From an uncultured Roseburia sp. (GTDB lineage Bacteria > Bacillota > Clostridia > Lachnospirales > Lachnospiraceae), in assembly GCA_947567625.1 (NCBI GenBank), contig CANONN010000009.1, positions 1-64,000 on the forward strand: DNA of 64,000 bases, written 5' to 3'. Position 1 is the first letter of the stretch, and every line of letters begins with the position of its first letter. Of this stretch, positions 42,776-52,800 are shown piece by piece. The notes below the pieces were generated by a model. The model saw only the letters and a list, made by a program, of their open reading frames with translations. It made no database searches and was not told the origin of the DNA. The translations under genes and the position numbers were made by a program.

Positions 42776-42802
42776 CCGCAGGAAGTGCGATACCTCCTGC
42801 GG
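42776..42802 (+). terminator. Terminator-like hairpin after recG
   Basis: CCGCAGGA (42776-42783) pairs with TCCTGCGG (42795-42802), six bases after the recG stop, followed by CAGCTTTTA. Confidence 0.6.
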
Positions 42803-42850
42803 CAGCTTTTAGAAAAATATCATGTGATATTTTCCTGTCTCTTCGGTGGT

Positions 42851-43057
42851 TTACTTACCGGACATCTGTCTCTCCTGGGCCTCGATCATTTTTTTCACCA
42901 TATAGCCGCCGACAGAACCATTCTGCTTAGATGTTAAATCGCCGTTGTAACCCTCTTTCAAGGGAACTCCGATTTCACTAGCCACTTCGTATTTGAAGCG
43001 GTCTAATGCACTCTGTGCTTCTGGTACGCTTGCTCTGTTCGATGAACGCTTTGCCAT
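42851..43057 (-). CDS. Alpha/beta-type small acid-soluble spore protein
   Basis: SASPs coat and protect spore DNA and are degraded at germination. The 68-residue protein contains the GPR protease site region RFKYEVASEIGV and the DNA-binding stretch GGYMVKKMIEAQE. AAGGAGG precedes the ATG. It is a single gene, expected to be read by the forespore sigma factor; I did not find a clear SigG box by eye. Its presence marks a spore former. Confidence 0.94.
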   Translation of the reverse strand: MAKRSSNRASVPEAQSALDRFKYEVASEIGVPLKEGYNGDLTSKQNGSVGGYMVKKMIEAQERQMSGK

Positions 43058-43113
43058 AGTAATTTTCCTCCTTAGATGTTTGAACGAATTGCTTCGTCTT
43101 CTATAGTGTATCG

Positions 43114-43187
43114 CCTGCTGTCAGAACATATGAATCTATGTCTGCCGCAGTCCGGGAAAATGAACAATATGGATTTCTGACAGCAGG
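43114..43187. repeat. Inverted repeat with 13-bp perfect arms
   Basis: CCTGCTGTCAGAA (43114-43126) and TTCTGACAGCAGG (43175-43187) flank 48 bases in the divergent gap between the SASP and LTA-synthase-like genes. Function unknown. Confidence 0.75.
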
Positions 43188-43309
43188 TTTATACCTTGCT
43201 TCAAAAAAGCCGTATGTTCGTTTGTCCGAGGTTAGTATGTGCATTGAAAAAGAGAATAAACATGTAAAAAATGGTTAAAAAATAGAGCGGAAAGGATAAG
43301 AAAATTTTA

Positions 43310-45298
43310 ATGAAACAAAAGAAAATCGAGTATATATGGAGCAAACAATTTCACAAGACGGAGGCCGTTGGCTATGTGTGGCTGGCGGCCGGACTGATCT
43401 ATATATGCGCTAAGGGACTGTTAGAGCGGGAGAACGGCGGCTTGAACTTAAAAAGAGTGCTTCTGACAGCGGTGATCTGGCTGTTTAGTATCTGGTGCAT
43501 TCACTGGAAAAACGAGCTTTCCGACCGGATACAAAAAAGGATTGCGCTGGTTGTGAGCATCGGTTCACCGTTTATCCTCTTCCTGATTTTGGAGATCAAT
43601 TTTCATTCCCTGCTGTTATCCATGCAAATGAAAACGTTCTTTATCCTGCTGAATTTGGCATTGCTGGGCAGCTTTAGTTTTTTGTCGGTGGTTTTGTGGA
43701 ATCGCTTTCACGCGGCCGTGCTGTGTCCGTTGGTTTTATGGTATCTGTTTTCCGTTGCCAATCTGTATGTATTGCGCTTTCGGGGAACGGCGCTGCTGTT
43801 TACTGATTTTTTCCAGATCAAGAGCGCGCTGGCGGTTGCGGGAACCTACGATTATTCTTTTGATTATCGGATGTTGGCTATCCTGTTTCTGGTAGTGGAT
43901 TATATGATATTGATATGCAAACTAAAAAATATTGCCTATTTTCACAGCAGAAAAGTCCATCTTCTGGCTGCATGTTTCAGTGTTTTATCCGTTGCGTTCT
44001 GCTGCGGCTCCGTGGTTTTTGGCGATACGATTGTCCGCCATGGCGGAAAAATCAACCAATATCTTGCGCAGAGAAGTTATTCGCAATATGGCACATCGGT
44101 TACGATCATCGGGAGCGCCAAATATCTGCAAAAAGACGAGCCGCAGGGATATTCCACCGATGTCATAGATGAGATCGTCAGCCAGTATCCGTCGGATGCG
44201 GCAGATTCTGCCAACAGGCGGCCGGCTTTGATCGTAATCATGGACGAAGCCTTTACTGATTTTCAGAACCTGTATCACCTGAAGACAAGCGAAGATACGC
44301 TGCCGTTTTATGGGAGCCTAAAAGATAACGTTGTGGAGGGAACACTCTATGTATCGATTTACGGCGGTGGGACCGCCAATACGGAATATGAATTTTTGAC
44401 GGGGAACAGCGCTGCTTTCGTGGCGGAGGGCGCCATCCCCTATCAGTCTTATCTCAAAAAAGACGAGGCGCATATTTCTGTCGTCAGGAATTTAAAGGAT
44501 ATGGGATATCATGACGCCCTGGCGCTCCATCCGTTTAATTCCAAGGGCTATAACCGCACCAATGCGTACCAGGCGCTGGGCTTTGACGATTTTTTACTGG
44601 AGGATTGTTTTGAAAAACCGCAAAGGCTCAGAAAATATATTTCAGACATTTCGGATGTAGAAAAAGTCATTGCATTATATGAAGAATATCACACCGCGCA
44701 GACACCGTTGTTTTTGTTTAACGTGACGATGCAGAATCACAGTCCCTATCAGGATCTCTATGACAATCTGCCGTTAGACATCACCGTCAAAAACAAAAAA
44801 TATGCGGATATGCAAAATCTACAGATCTATATCAATCTGTTAAGGAAAAGCGACGAGGCGTATGAGCATTTAATCACTTATTTTGAAAAACAAGAGGAAC
44901 CCGTGGTAATTGTATTTTTCGGAGATCACCAGCCGAATATCCCGATGAAACGCAACAAAAAAAACTACCTGCAAAAATACCAGGTTCCCTTTAAAATATG
45001 GGCCAATTACGAGATAAAGGAGCAGCAGATCGACAAAATCAGCCCCAATTACCTGGGTGTGAAGCTGATGGAGCTGATGGATGCGCCCTTGACGGGTTAC
45101 CAGAAGTTTCTTTTGGAGTTGTATGAAGAAGTACCGGTACTGACGAAAAACGGCTATATCACAAAAGAGGGGGCGCTCTATGACGTCGGGGACGAGACGG
45201 CGCCCTGCTATGATAAGATTATGCAGTATCGGTTTTTGCAGTATAACAATCTGTTTGACAAGAAACACACCAGGGAGAGCTTTTTTTATCTCGATTAG
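43310..45298 (+). CDS. LTA synthase family (sulfatase-fold) membrane protein
   Basis: LTA synthases are membrane phosphoglycerol transferases that build lipoteichoic acid or decorate glycans. The 662-residue protein has about five to six membrane segments in the first 230 residues and an extracellular sulfatase-like domain: RPALIVIMDEAFTDF (metal-site acid), GGGTANTEYEFLTGNS (nucleophile threonine), NVTMQNHSPY and VFFGDHQPN (metal ligands). The acceptor is unknown. Its start has AGGA upstream. The stop codon is inside a terminator palindrome shared with rqcH. Confidence 0.9.
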   Translation: MKQKKIEYIWSKQFHKTEAVGYVWLAAGLIYICAKGLLERENGGLNLKRVLLTAVIWLFSIWCIHWKNELSDRIQKRIALVVSIGSPFILFLILEINFHSLLLSMQMKTFFILLNLALLGSFSFLSVVLWNRFHAAVLCPLVLWYLFSVANLYVLRFRGTALLFTDFFQIKSALAVAGTYDYSFDYRMLAILFLVVDYMILICKLKNIAYFHSRKVHLLAACFSVLSVAFCCGSVVFGDTIVRHGGKINQYLAQRSYSQYGTSVTIIGSAKYLQKDEPQGYSTDVIDEIVSQYPSDAADSANRRPALIVIMDEAFTDFQNLYHLKTSEDTLPFYGSLKDNVVEGTLYVSIYGGGTANTEYEFLTGNSAAFVAEGAIPYQSYLKKDEAHISVVRNLKDMGYHDALALHPFNSKGYNRTNAYQALGFDDFLLEDCFEKPQRLRKYISDISDVEKVIALYEEYHTAQTPLFLFNVTMQNHSPYQDLYDNLPLDITVKNKKYADMQNLQIYINLLRKSDEAYEHLITYFEKQEEPVVIVFFGDHQPNIPMKRNKKNYLQKYQVPFKIWANYEIKEQQIDKISPNYLGVKLMELMDAPLTGYQKFLLELYEEVPVLTKNGYITKEGALYDVGDETAPCYDKIMQYRFLQYNNLFDKKHTRESFFYLD

Positions 45299-45321
45299 GG
45301 GACGCACGCGCCCCCTAATCG
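45292..45321. terminator. Bidirectional terminator containing both convergent stop codons
   Basis: CGATTAGGGG (45292-45301) and CCCCTAATCG (45312-45321) form a perfect 10-bp stem. The TAG of the LTA-synthase-like gene and the TAG of rqcH are each within one arm. Confidence 0.65.
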
Positions 45322-47153
45322 ACCGGTGTGAGCGAAGAGATGTCCGGGCGGATGGTGAGAGAGTAGTTTGTGTAATACACCACGAAGCCTGGTGCGCTGC
45401 CGTTGGGTTTTTTTACATTTTTCCTCTGCAAATAATCAATTTCGATCTTTTCGCCGCCGCGGCCTTTGGAGTAGTAGCCGGCAAGCTGTCCCGCCTCCTC
45501 AAATAAGCGGTCCGGCAGGTCTTCCTCGTTGTTGGTCTTGACGATCACATGGGAGCCCGGCATCCCTTTGGCGTGAAACCACCAGTCATTGCCGGTGGCA
45601 AACTTAAAGGTCAGTTCGTCGTTCTGATAGTTGTTTTTTCCCACATACATGTGATAGCCGTCCGAGGAGATATAGTGAAACGGCTTGCTCTTTATCCTGG
45701 CTTTTTTGTCGGAACGCCTGCGCTTGATATAGCCGTATTCTGTCAGTTCTTCTTTAATCTGCACCAGATCGTCTTCATTTAAGGCAATATCTAAGGAGGT
45801 GGCGATACTTTCGAGATGGTCAATCTCCGCCTTCGTCTGTTGAATCAATTCCGACAATGCCTCGTAGGTGCGCTTTAGCTTGCCGTATTTGTCGAAATAT
45901 TTCTGCGCATTTTCCATGGCGCTTTGCGTTTCGTCCAGAGGTATGGTGATCATTTCGTTGGTATAATAGTTTAATGCCTCGAGTTTTTTCGCGCCCTCCT
46001 GCAGGCCGTAGCCGTAGGTGTGTAACAGCTCGCCGTAAAGTTTGTATTTTTCTCTCTTGGCGGTGTCCAAAAGCTGCTTTTCCTGCAATGAGAATTTCTT
46101 GCGGTTGCGCTCGAGCGCCGTGGTCACGACCCTGCGCAGATCGACGGATTTTTGGCGTATGCGTGTATATATATTTTTGGCCGCGTAGTATTCTTCCAAA
46201 ACTGCGGAAATCGAGCGATAGCGCAGCATCCGGTAGCTGTTTTCTTCTTTTACAGACAAAGAGCTGCCCTGGACGCCTGTGGGCTTTGAACAGACGAAAC
46301 GCTGCGTATCGTCGCAAAAATCGGGAACGGCTATCTGGTAGATGGTGGGCACGACGGCAAAAAAGTCCAGCGGTTCGTTCCCCTTTTGGATAATATTGGG
46401 ACAAAAGTTTTGCTTTTTAATGTCCTCCATCAGCCAGCAGAAATTGTGGTACAGATGTTTTTTGTCGTCCGGCGAAAGCGAGCTTGTGGGCATGTCCCCG
46501 TCGACGGAGGCCCGATAACAGATTTCCTGGGCCATAATCGGGCTGACGCCGGTGTATGAGCCGTAGACTGCCTTACCGATGCTGACGGGCTTTGTCATCG
46601 CAGTTTCCATGAAAGAGTCCTCTGTCAATTGCAGTGGGTCAAGCTTATCCTCCTGGGTGGCGGGGAGCACATAGGTCCTTCCCGGCAGCACTTCCCGCAC
46701 AGAGCTCATCATGGCCGAGACATGTTTGATACTGTCGACGATCCTGCCATCCTGGCTACAGAAGATAATGTTGCTGTGTTTCCCCATCAATTCCACGATC
46801 AAAGTCTTTGTGCACAGATCGCCCATCTCGTCGAGATGCTCGATCTCAAAACGGATGATGCGCTCCATTCCGGGCTGTGATATCTTTACAATCCTGCCGC
46901 CTGCGATATGTTTGCGCAAAACCATGCAGAAGTTGGGCGCCGTGAGCGGGCTTTGTTTATTTTCCGATGTCAGATACAAAAACGGCAGCGATGCGCTGGC
47001 AGACATGGCCAGACGGTACTGCGCCCCGTTTCCCTTGATCGTAAAAAGCAGCTCGTCGTTCTCCGGCTGCGCGATTTTATTAATTTTTGCGTTGCATATG
47101 GTATGGTTTAATTCCGCTACGAGATTAGCGATAACGAATCCGTCAAAAGCCAT
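45315..47153 (-). CDS. rqcH: Rqc2 homolog RqcH (NFACT family)
   Basis: RqcH binds stalled 50S-peptidyl-tRNA complexes and adds C-terminal alanine tails in ribosome quality control; older annotation is fibronectin-binding protein. The 612-residue product has NFACT-N (MAFDGFVIANLVAELN ... NEL-like QPENDELLFTIKG, IVELMGKHSNIIF), helix-hairpin-helix and coiled-coil middle parts (about 270-430) and NFACT-R (YVGKNNYQNDELTFKFATGNDWWFHAKGMPGSHVIVK). AGGAGG precedes the ATG. It is convergent with the LTA-synthase-like gene. Confidence 0.95.
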   Translation of the reverse strand: MAFDGFVIANLVAELNHTICNAKINKIAQPENDELLFTIKGNGAQYRLAMSASASLPFLYLTSENKQSPLTAPNFCMVLRKHIAGGRIVKISQPGMERIIRFEIEHLDEMGDLCTKTLIVELMGKHSNIIFCSQDGRIVDSIKHVSAMMSSVREVLPGRTYVLPATQEDKLDPLQLTEDSFMETAMTKPVSIGKAVYGSYTGVSPIMAQEICYRASVDGDMPTSSLSPDDKKHLYHNFCWLMEDIKKQNFCPNIIQKGNEPLDFFAVVPTIYQIAVPDFCDDTQRFVCSKPTGVQGSSLSVKEENSYRMLRYRSISAVLEEYYAAKNIYTRIRQKSVDLRRVVTTALERNRKKFSLQEKQLLDTAKREKYKLYGELLHTYGYGLQEGAKKLEALNYYTNEMITIPLDETQSAMENAQKYFDKYGKLKRTYEALSELIQQTKAEIDHLESIATSLDIALNEDDLVQIKEELTEYGYIKRRRSDKKARIKSKPFHYISSDGYHMYVGKNNYQNDELTFKFATGNDWWFHAKGMPGSHVIVKTNNEEDLPDRLFEEAGQLAGYYSKGRGGEKIEIDYLQRKNVKKPNGSAPGFVVYYTNYSLTIRPDISSLTPVD

Positions 47154-47328
47154 GACTTCGCCCTCCTAACATAAATGTCAATTTATTCATTATAACAGGA
47201 TACATCCGGGGTGTAAAGCACGAAAGGACACGCACTCTGCTGCCTTCGCTCAAACGGTTGCATATAACGGTATACATTTTACGTTTTGTGGAATACTATA
47301 GTCATAAAGTCTAAAGGGAGTGTGTCGT

Positions 47329-47559
47329 ATGAAACAGGTAAAAGTTTTGCTGAATGCACCGGAAAAGGCCGAGCGGCTCTGCAGTATATTGAGTCATCAC
47401 GGCGGAACATTTGATCTGGCAAAAGGCAGTTATTCCGTGGACGGTAAGTCGATCATAGGCATCTGTACCATGGACTTATCGGGGCCGCTGACACTGTCGA
47501 TTTATGATGAGAGTGAGTCCGCTGTGGTCGATGAAATACGCGAATTTATAGTTGGATAG
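47329..47559 (+). CDS. HPr-like protein lacking the phosphorylatable histidine (Crh-like)
   Basis: The 76-residue protein aligns with HPr: strand KQVKVLLN, helix ERLCSILSHHGG, then SVDGKSIIGICTMDLSGPLTLSIYDES. The HPr active-site segment G-x-HARPA is replaced by LNAPEKAERL, so His15 is absent, while the Ser46 position (GKSIIGI) is kept. This is the pattern of Bacillus Crh, a CcpA co-regulator that is phosphorylated only at Ser46. GGGAG precedes ATG 47329. A catabolite role is inferred; it is a single gene with its own terminator. Confidence 0.7.
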   Translation: MKQVKVLLNAPEKAERLCSILSHHGGTFDLAKGSYSVDGKSIIGICTMDLSGPLTLSIYDESESAVVDEIREFIVG

Positions 47560-47604
47560 TATAAAAATATTTCTAAGGCTCGTGACTATGGACAAATAGT
47601 AAGG

Positions 47605-47639
47605 CGGCAGATCGACCGAACGGTTTATCTGCCGTTTTT
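47605..47639 (+). terminator. Terminator after the HPr-like gene
   Basis: CGGCAGAT and ATCTGCCG (8-bp stem, 14-base loop) are followed by TTTTT. Confidence 0.8.
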
Positions 47640-47664
47640 CACACCCGATGTGGGACGTTCTCAC

Positions 47665-48099
47665 TTAAAGATATTCTTTCAGTTCCTTGGTAAGCTGCTC
47701 CTCCTCGGCGATCAATTCCCTGGCGATGGATTTGGAGGTTTCGTCCGCTGCGCCGTACTGGTTGAGGTAACGTTGTAAAGATTTTACGCCCATATTGCAG
47801 CCTTCCGTCATCAGATCGGCGCAGGTGCGGTCGCTGTTTTCCATTGTCAGCTTCAGATTGGTTTTCATCCACGACATGCCGCGGGCAAAAATATTCGGTT
47901 CCTTATTTTCATCCCCATAGCTGTTTAACAGATCGTGCAGCCGCTGCCCAAGGTTTTCGTGGGTCTGTTTTGACTTTTGCAGAAGCTCTTTTAACTTGGG
48001 ACTGTTGATCTTCTCTAAGATTTCGTCGATGGAGTACACAGCCATCTGCGTGCCCGAATTACATTCCCGCAGAAGATCAATGGTATCTTCGTTGATCAT
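47665..48099 (-). CDS. Helical, ferritin-like (DUF2383-like) protein of unknown function
   Basis: The 144-residue protein is predicted all-helical, with four segments: TIDLLRECNSGTQMAVYSIDEILEKI, KLKELLQKSKQTHENLGQRLHDLL, ARGMSWMKTNLKLTMENSDRTCADLMTEGCNMGVKSLQRYL and SKSIARELIAEEEQLTKELKEYL. The pattern is that of four-helix DUF2383/PA2169-type bundles, though no clear di-iron ligand set is visible. GGGGGG precedes the ATG. It is divergent from the solute-binding lipoprotein gene. Confidence 0.7.
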   Translation of the reverse strand: MINEDTIDLLRECNSGTQMAVYSIDEILEKINSPKLKELLQKSKQTHENLGQRLHDLLNSYGDENKEPNIFARGMSWMKTNLKLTMENSDRTCADLMTEGCNMGVKSLQRYLNQYGAADETSKSIARELIAEEEQLTKELKEYL

Positions 48100-48308
48100 A
48101 AATAATCCCCCCTATGTTTTATCTGATTTAACGATCGGGAAACTTGCTCTGCCGGCCGGGGAGCCGGCACAAACTGCAAATTTGTATGCCGTTTCCGATA
48201 GTATGGCAGAATCGCGATGTATCTATACATTGTGATTTGCTGTTGCCTTTTTTCCCGAAATCCTGTAAACTGTCTGTAATGATTTTAATTTGGAAGGGGT
48301 ACATAGAA

Positions 48309-49766
48309 ATGAAAAAGAAATACATAGGAGCTGTTTTGTTGGCGGCTGCGGCTCTTTTTATGGGCGGCTGCGGTAAAGATATTTTAGACCCGGACAATCC
48401 GGTTTCCGTTACCGTATGGCACTATTATAACGGGACGCAGCAGGCGGCGTTTGACAGTCTGGTCGACGAATTTAACAATACGGTGGGTGCGGAGCGTGGA
48501 ATCTATGTGCAGGGATACAGCCAGGGGTCTGTCAGTGATCTTGAGAATGCACTGCGCGCCTCCATCGCCGGAGAAGTGGGGGCTGCGGACGTGCCGGATA
48601 TATTTGCATCCTATGCCGACACGGCCTACGAATTTGAGGCGCAGGGAGCGCTTGCGAATCTTTCCGACTATCTGAGCGACGACGATTTGGCGTTATATGT
48701 AGATTCTTATATAGAAGAAGGCAAAATCGCGGCCGACGGTTCGCTGCGCATCTTTCCGACGGCCAAGTCTACGGAAATCATGATGATCAACAAGACGGAG
48801 TGGGACCTATTTTCCGATGCCACCGGTGTGTCTTTGGAAGAGCTCTCCACCGTCGAGGGCGTGACGGCGGTTGCGGAAAAGTATTATGATTGGACAAACG
48901 CTATGACGCCGGAGATTCCAAACGACGGCAAGGCGTTTTACGGCAGGGATTCCATGGCAAATTATTTTTGTATCGGGACGCATCAGCTTGGCAGCGAGCT
49001 CTTTGAAGTCAAACAGGGCGAGGTGACCATTCATGTGCCGAAAGACATCATGCGCCGTCTTTGGGATAATTATTATGTGCCTATGGTGAAAGGGTACTTT
49101 GGGGCTTATGGTTCTTTCCGCTCCGATGATGTGAAGACAGGAGACCTGATTGCCTACACGGGTTCAACGGCATCGGCCATGTATTTCCCGGACCAGGTGG
49201 AAGCGGAGAGCGGCAGTACGGATATCGACTATATTATTTTATCCGCGCCACTTTTTGAGAGCGGTGAAGCCTACGCCGTTCAACAGGGGGCAGGCATGGT
49301 GGTGAGTAAATCCGACGAACCGCACGAATATGCATCGGTCGAGTTTCTAAAATGGTTTACGCAAAAAGACAATAATTTACAGTTCGGCTCTGCCGCCGGC
49401 TATCTTCCGGTACTCAAAGAGGCGAATGACATCGCTGCATTGGACAGTGTGATCGCCGAGAAAGGGCTGGAGGTATCTGACAAAACATACGACTGTCTTG
49501 CCTATATCTTTGAGGAGATGGGCGACTATACTTTATACACAAACAAAAGCTTCCGCAACGGTTCTGCGGCGCGCAAAGTGCTCGAATACCATCTCTCCGA
49601 CAAAGCGGCGGCCGACAGGCAGCAAGTGCTTTCTGCCGTAAGCGGGGGAGAAAGTCTGGAGAAAGCGTGCGAAGCATATATCTCCGACGATTCCTTCGAG
49701 AGCTGGTATGCCGATTTCTGTGAGAATCTGGCGGCTGCGGCCGATGTATCTTCGGTTTCACAGTAA
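48309..49766 (+). CDS. Extracellular solute-binding lipoprotein (ABC family 1 type)
   Basis: The 485-residue product starts MKKKYIGAVLLAAAALFMGGCGKD, a lipoprotein signal with lipid cysteine at about 21. The mature part is a family-1 binding protein: SVTVWHYYNGTQQAAFDSLVDEFNNT, VPDIFASYADTAYEFEAQGAL and SGEAYAVQQGAGMVVSKSDEPHEYASVEFLKWFT. These bind sugars or other small solutes outside the cell. The upstream in-frame start at 48144 lacks support. No permease or ATPase genes are adjacent; the next gene, 51 bases on, is a hybrid histidine kinase, so a sensory role is likely. Confidence 0.88.
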   Translation: MKKKYIGAVLLAAAALFMGGCGKDILDPDNPVSVTVWHYYNGTQQAAFDSLVDEFNNTVGAERGIYVQGYSQGSVSDLENALRASIAGEVGAADVPDIFASYADTAYEFEAQGALANLSDYLSDDDLALYVDSYIEEGKIAADGSLRIFPTAKSTEIMMINKTEWDLFSDATGVSLEELSTVEGVTAVAEKYYDWTNAMTPEIPNDGKAFYGRDSMANYFCIGTHQLGSELFEVKQGEVTIHVPKDIMRRLWDNYYVPMVKGYFGAYGSFRSDDVKTGDLIAYTGSTASAMYFPDQVEAESGSTDIDYIILSAPLFESGEAYAVQQGAGMVVSKSDEPHEYASVEFLKWFTQKDNNLQFGSAAGYLPVLKEANDIAALDSVIAEKGLEVSDKTYDCLAYIFEEMGDYTLYTNKSFRNGSAARKVLEYHLSDKAAADRQQVLSAVSGGESLEKACEAYISDDSFESWYADFCENLAAAADVSSVSQ

Positions 49767-49817
49767 TTCCCATCCGGCACTGATACCATCTTAGAACAAG
49801 CTGACTGGAGGCGAATT

Positions 49818-52800
49818 ATGAAGGCTGGTATTCAGAGAAAAAAACATACTATCTTTCAATTTGTTTTGGTTCCATTGTTGTTTGTCATGCTGCTGCAAAA
49901 TAGCATCACGATCGGGATTTTGATTGCAAATCACGTCACTTCAAGCCTGCGGGAATATTCAGTCAACACCGTGGCCCACACAGTGGAAAACCGGCAGATG
50001 ATCCTGCAAAACGATATGACACAGCGGTGGTCCTCGATTTCGTCGAGTGAAACAGACATCACCTTAAAGCTGGAACAGTTTTTGGACGAACAACATCTTA
50101 GCCTCGAGCAGCTTTTGCGCGAAAAGGACCAGCAAAATGCTTTTCTCGGCGAGGTGTTTTCCGATTGTCTGGATATCATAAAAAATAATATCACCACGGG
50201 GATTTTCCTCATCATGACGGATGGCTCTTCCCAGGCGGAGGGAGACTATACGGGCTTTTTCGTGCGCGATTCCGACCCCGTGGTCAGGTCTCCCAACAAT
50301 TCGGATTTGCTCTTAGAGCGCGGGAGTAACCAATTTTCGAGGGCCCAGAATATCCCGCTCGATTCCTTTTGGACGACCGACTTTCACATGAAAGGAATCG
50401 GGACGCGCAAAGCAGATGATTTCTTTTATGAGCCCTGGCGGGCGGGAGAAGAACATCCCAATGCAGAGACCATAAACCTTGGTTTTTGGGCCACGCCGTT
50501 TACGCTGGAAAACAACGAAAACGACGATCACAAGATGATCACATACTCGGTGCCTCTGCGTTTTCACGATCAGGTGTACGGCGTGCTGGGCGTGGAGATT
50601 TCCATGAACTATCTGCTCAGCTATCTGCCGGCCAGGGAACTGAGCGAGCGCTGGCAGGCCGGCTATCTTTTGGCTGTCTGTACCGACGAACACACTTACC
50701 GGCCGATTGCCGGTGACGGCGTTTTGTACAACAGCATCGAGGGCGCCGGTACCTGTTTTGTGACCAAGAATACGGATTTTGACAAATTGCTGACGGTGAA
50801 AGATGTGCGCCTTGGCAAAAACCGCATTATGGCGATTGCATACCCGTTAAGGCTATACAGCAACAACGCGCCCTACGGAGAAACGCAGTGGGTTTTGTTT
50901 GGCCTCAATACAGAAGCGGAGATATTCGGCATCAGCCGTCAGCTTTATCTGTGGCTGGGGCTTGCCGTGCTCGTAAGCCTTATCTTTGGTATGATAAGCC
51001 TTTATTTTATTGTCAAACACCTGACGCGCCCGATTGACCTTTTGGTTCACAGCATTAATCAGGGACGGGAGGGGCTTGCCGCGTACCGATATTCCCGGAT
51101 TTTAGAGATCGACCGGCTTTATGATGAGCTGAATGATTTGACGCAGAAGCAGCAGGAGGCGGAGAACAGGCTGCTGGTGGACAGGGAGCGTTACCGGGTT
51201 CTCGTGGAGAGCACGGAGGATATCTTTTTCTCCTACGACTATATTGGAAATAGCGTAGATATTGTCAATACCTTTGCGCCTGAGGGCTGTTTTTCCTGTT
51301 CCGATGACTATCCGGGCTTTATCAATCCGGAAATTGTCTACTATGATGACAGGCCGTCCCTGAAATTGTTATACTCGGATTTTACTAACACAATATCCAT
51401 CCAATTTCGCATGAAGCTGCCGGCGTGGGGAGACGAATATCAATGGGTTTTAGTCACAGGCAGCAAGGTTGCCGATCTCTCCGGCAATCCATGGAAATTA
51501 GTGGGCAGGATTCACAATATCGAGGAGGAGAAGCAGGAAGAGGCATATCAACAGAAGAAGAATGAAACCGACAGCGTCACCAGGCTCTCCACATATCTTG
51601 CCGGAATGGAGCTGTTAGAACAATCCAGGGATAAAAATCCCTTGGGTGTAATGGTATGCCTTTTGGTGGAAAATCTGCTCGAAATCAGCGAAGAAAACGG
51701 CACGGTGTACAGTCTGATGTTTTTGGATATCATTGGCAATATCATTCTGGAAGCCTGCCGAAATTATGAAAACGAAGCCGGGACAAAGACCGTAGCGCTG
51801 CGGTTTAATGAAAACACCCTGTTTTTCTGGCTGCCGGACTGCACCAATGAGGGGGCAGAACGGTTTTTTGCACCATTTATGGAAAAACTTATGGACACCG
51901 TCAATCCAAATATATTCAAAGCAAAAATTTCGACAGGGGCAGTCTGCTGCAATCTGGATATCCCTTACATGGACCTTTTGCGCATGGCAAAACGTGTGCA
52001 GGAGGAAGCGCAAAGACAGCAGAATGACGCTTACCTGCTCTGCGATTCATGCGACAAGCTGGCTCATGTAAAGCTTCCGTTTTTGCAGGGCAAAAACATC
52101 TACCAGCCCGATTATGATGATGAGACAAATATTGCGGCCCTGGCGCTGAATTTGTTTGGCAAGGGAAATCATCTCGCTTCCCAGATACAGCTCTTGCTGG
52201 CCAAAATGGGTATGACGTTTCAGGCAACGGATATCCATATCACCGTGATACAGACCGAGTATTTCTCCAATTATCTGGAGTATCAGTGGCACCAAAAACC
52301 GGCCGACCGCTTAGACGATGCAGTCAGCCATTATATCGAAAAGGAATGGCATGAATACGACGCATGGGTGGGCGAGCAGGAGATCATTGCGCTTTCCGAT
52401 GCGGAGAGCAGGCGTCCGCTGCTGCAAAGATTTTTACATATCAGCGACGGGCAAAGCGGCGTGGCGCTGCCAATGTATGACAACGGCAATTATACCGGAG
52501 CCGTCGTCTTGTTAGGCATCGCGGATGGATTTATAGACAATGCGGAGGAACGCCAGCGGTTGACAGAGATCGTCAGCGTGATACAAAATCAACTCAATCA
52601 AAGCCGGCACGATCTTGCCAGCAAAGCAAAGTCGGATTTCCTTTCCCGCATGAGCCACGATATCCGCACACCGATGAACGGTATCATCGGTATGACTGCT
52701 ATTGCCCTGCAAAAAGACCAAAACAATGAGCGCATCTTAGACTGCCTGCACAAAATCCAGGATTCTTCCTCGTATCTGCTCGGCCTTATCAACGACATTC

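Noticed and set aside
42815-42836. Terminator of the SASP gene
   Set aside because: AAAATATCA-TG-TGATATTTT is AT-only with a two-base loop and lies beside the recG terminator; too weak to assign.
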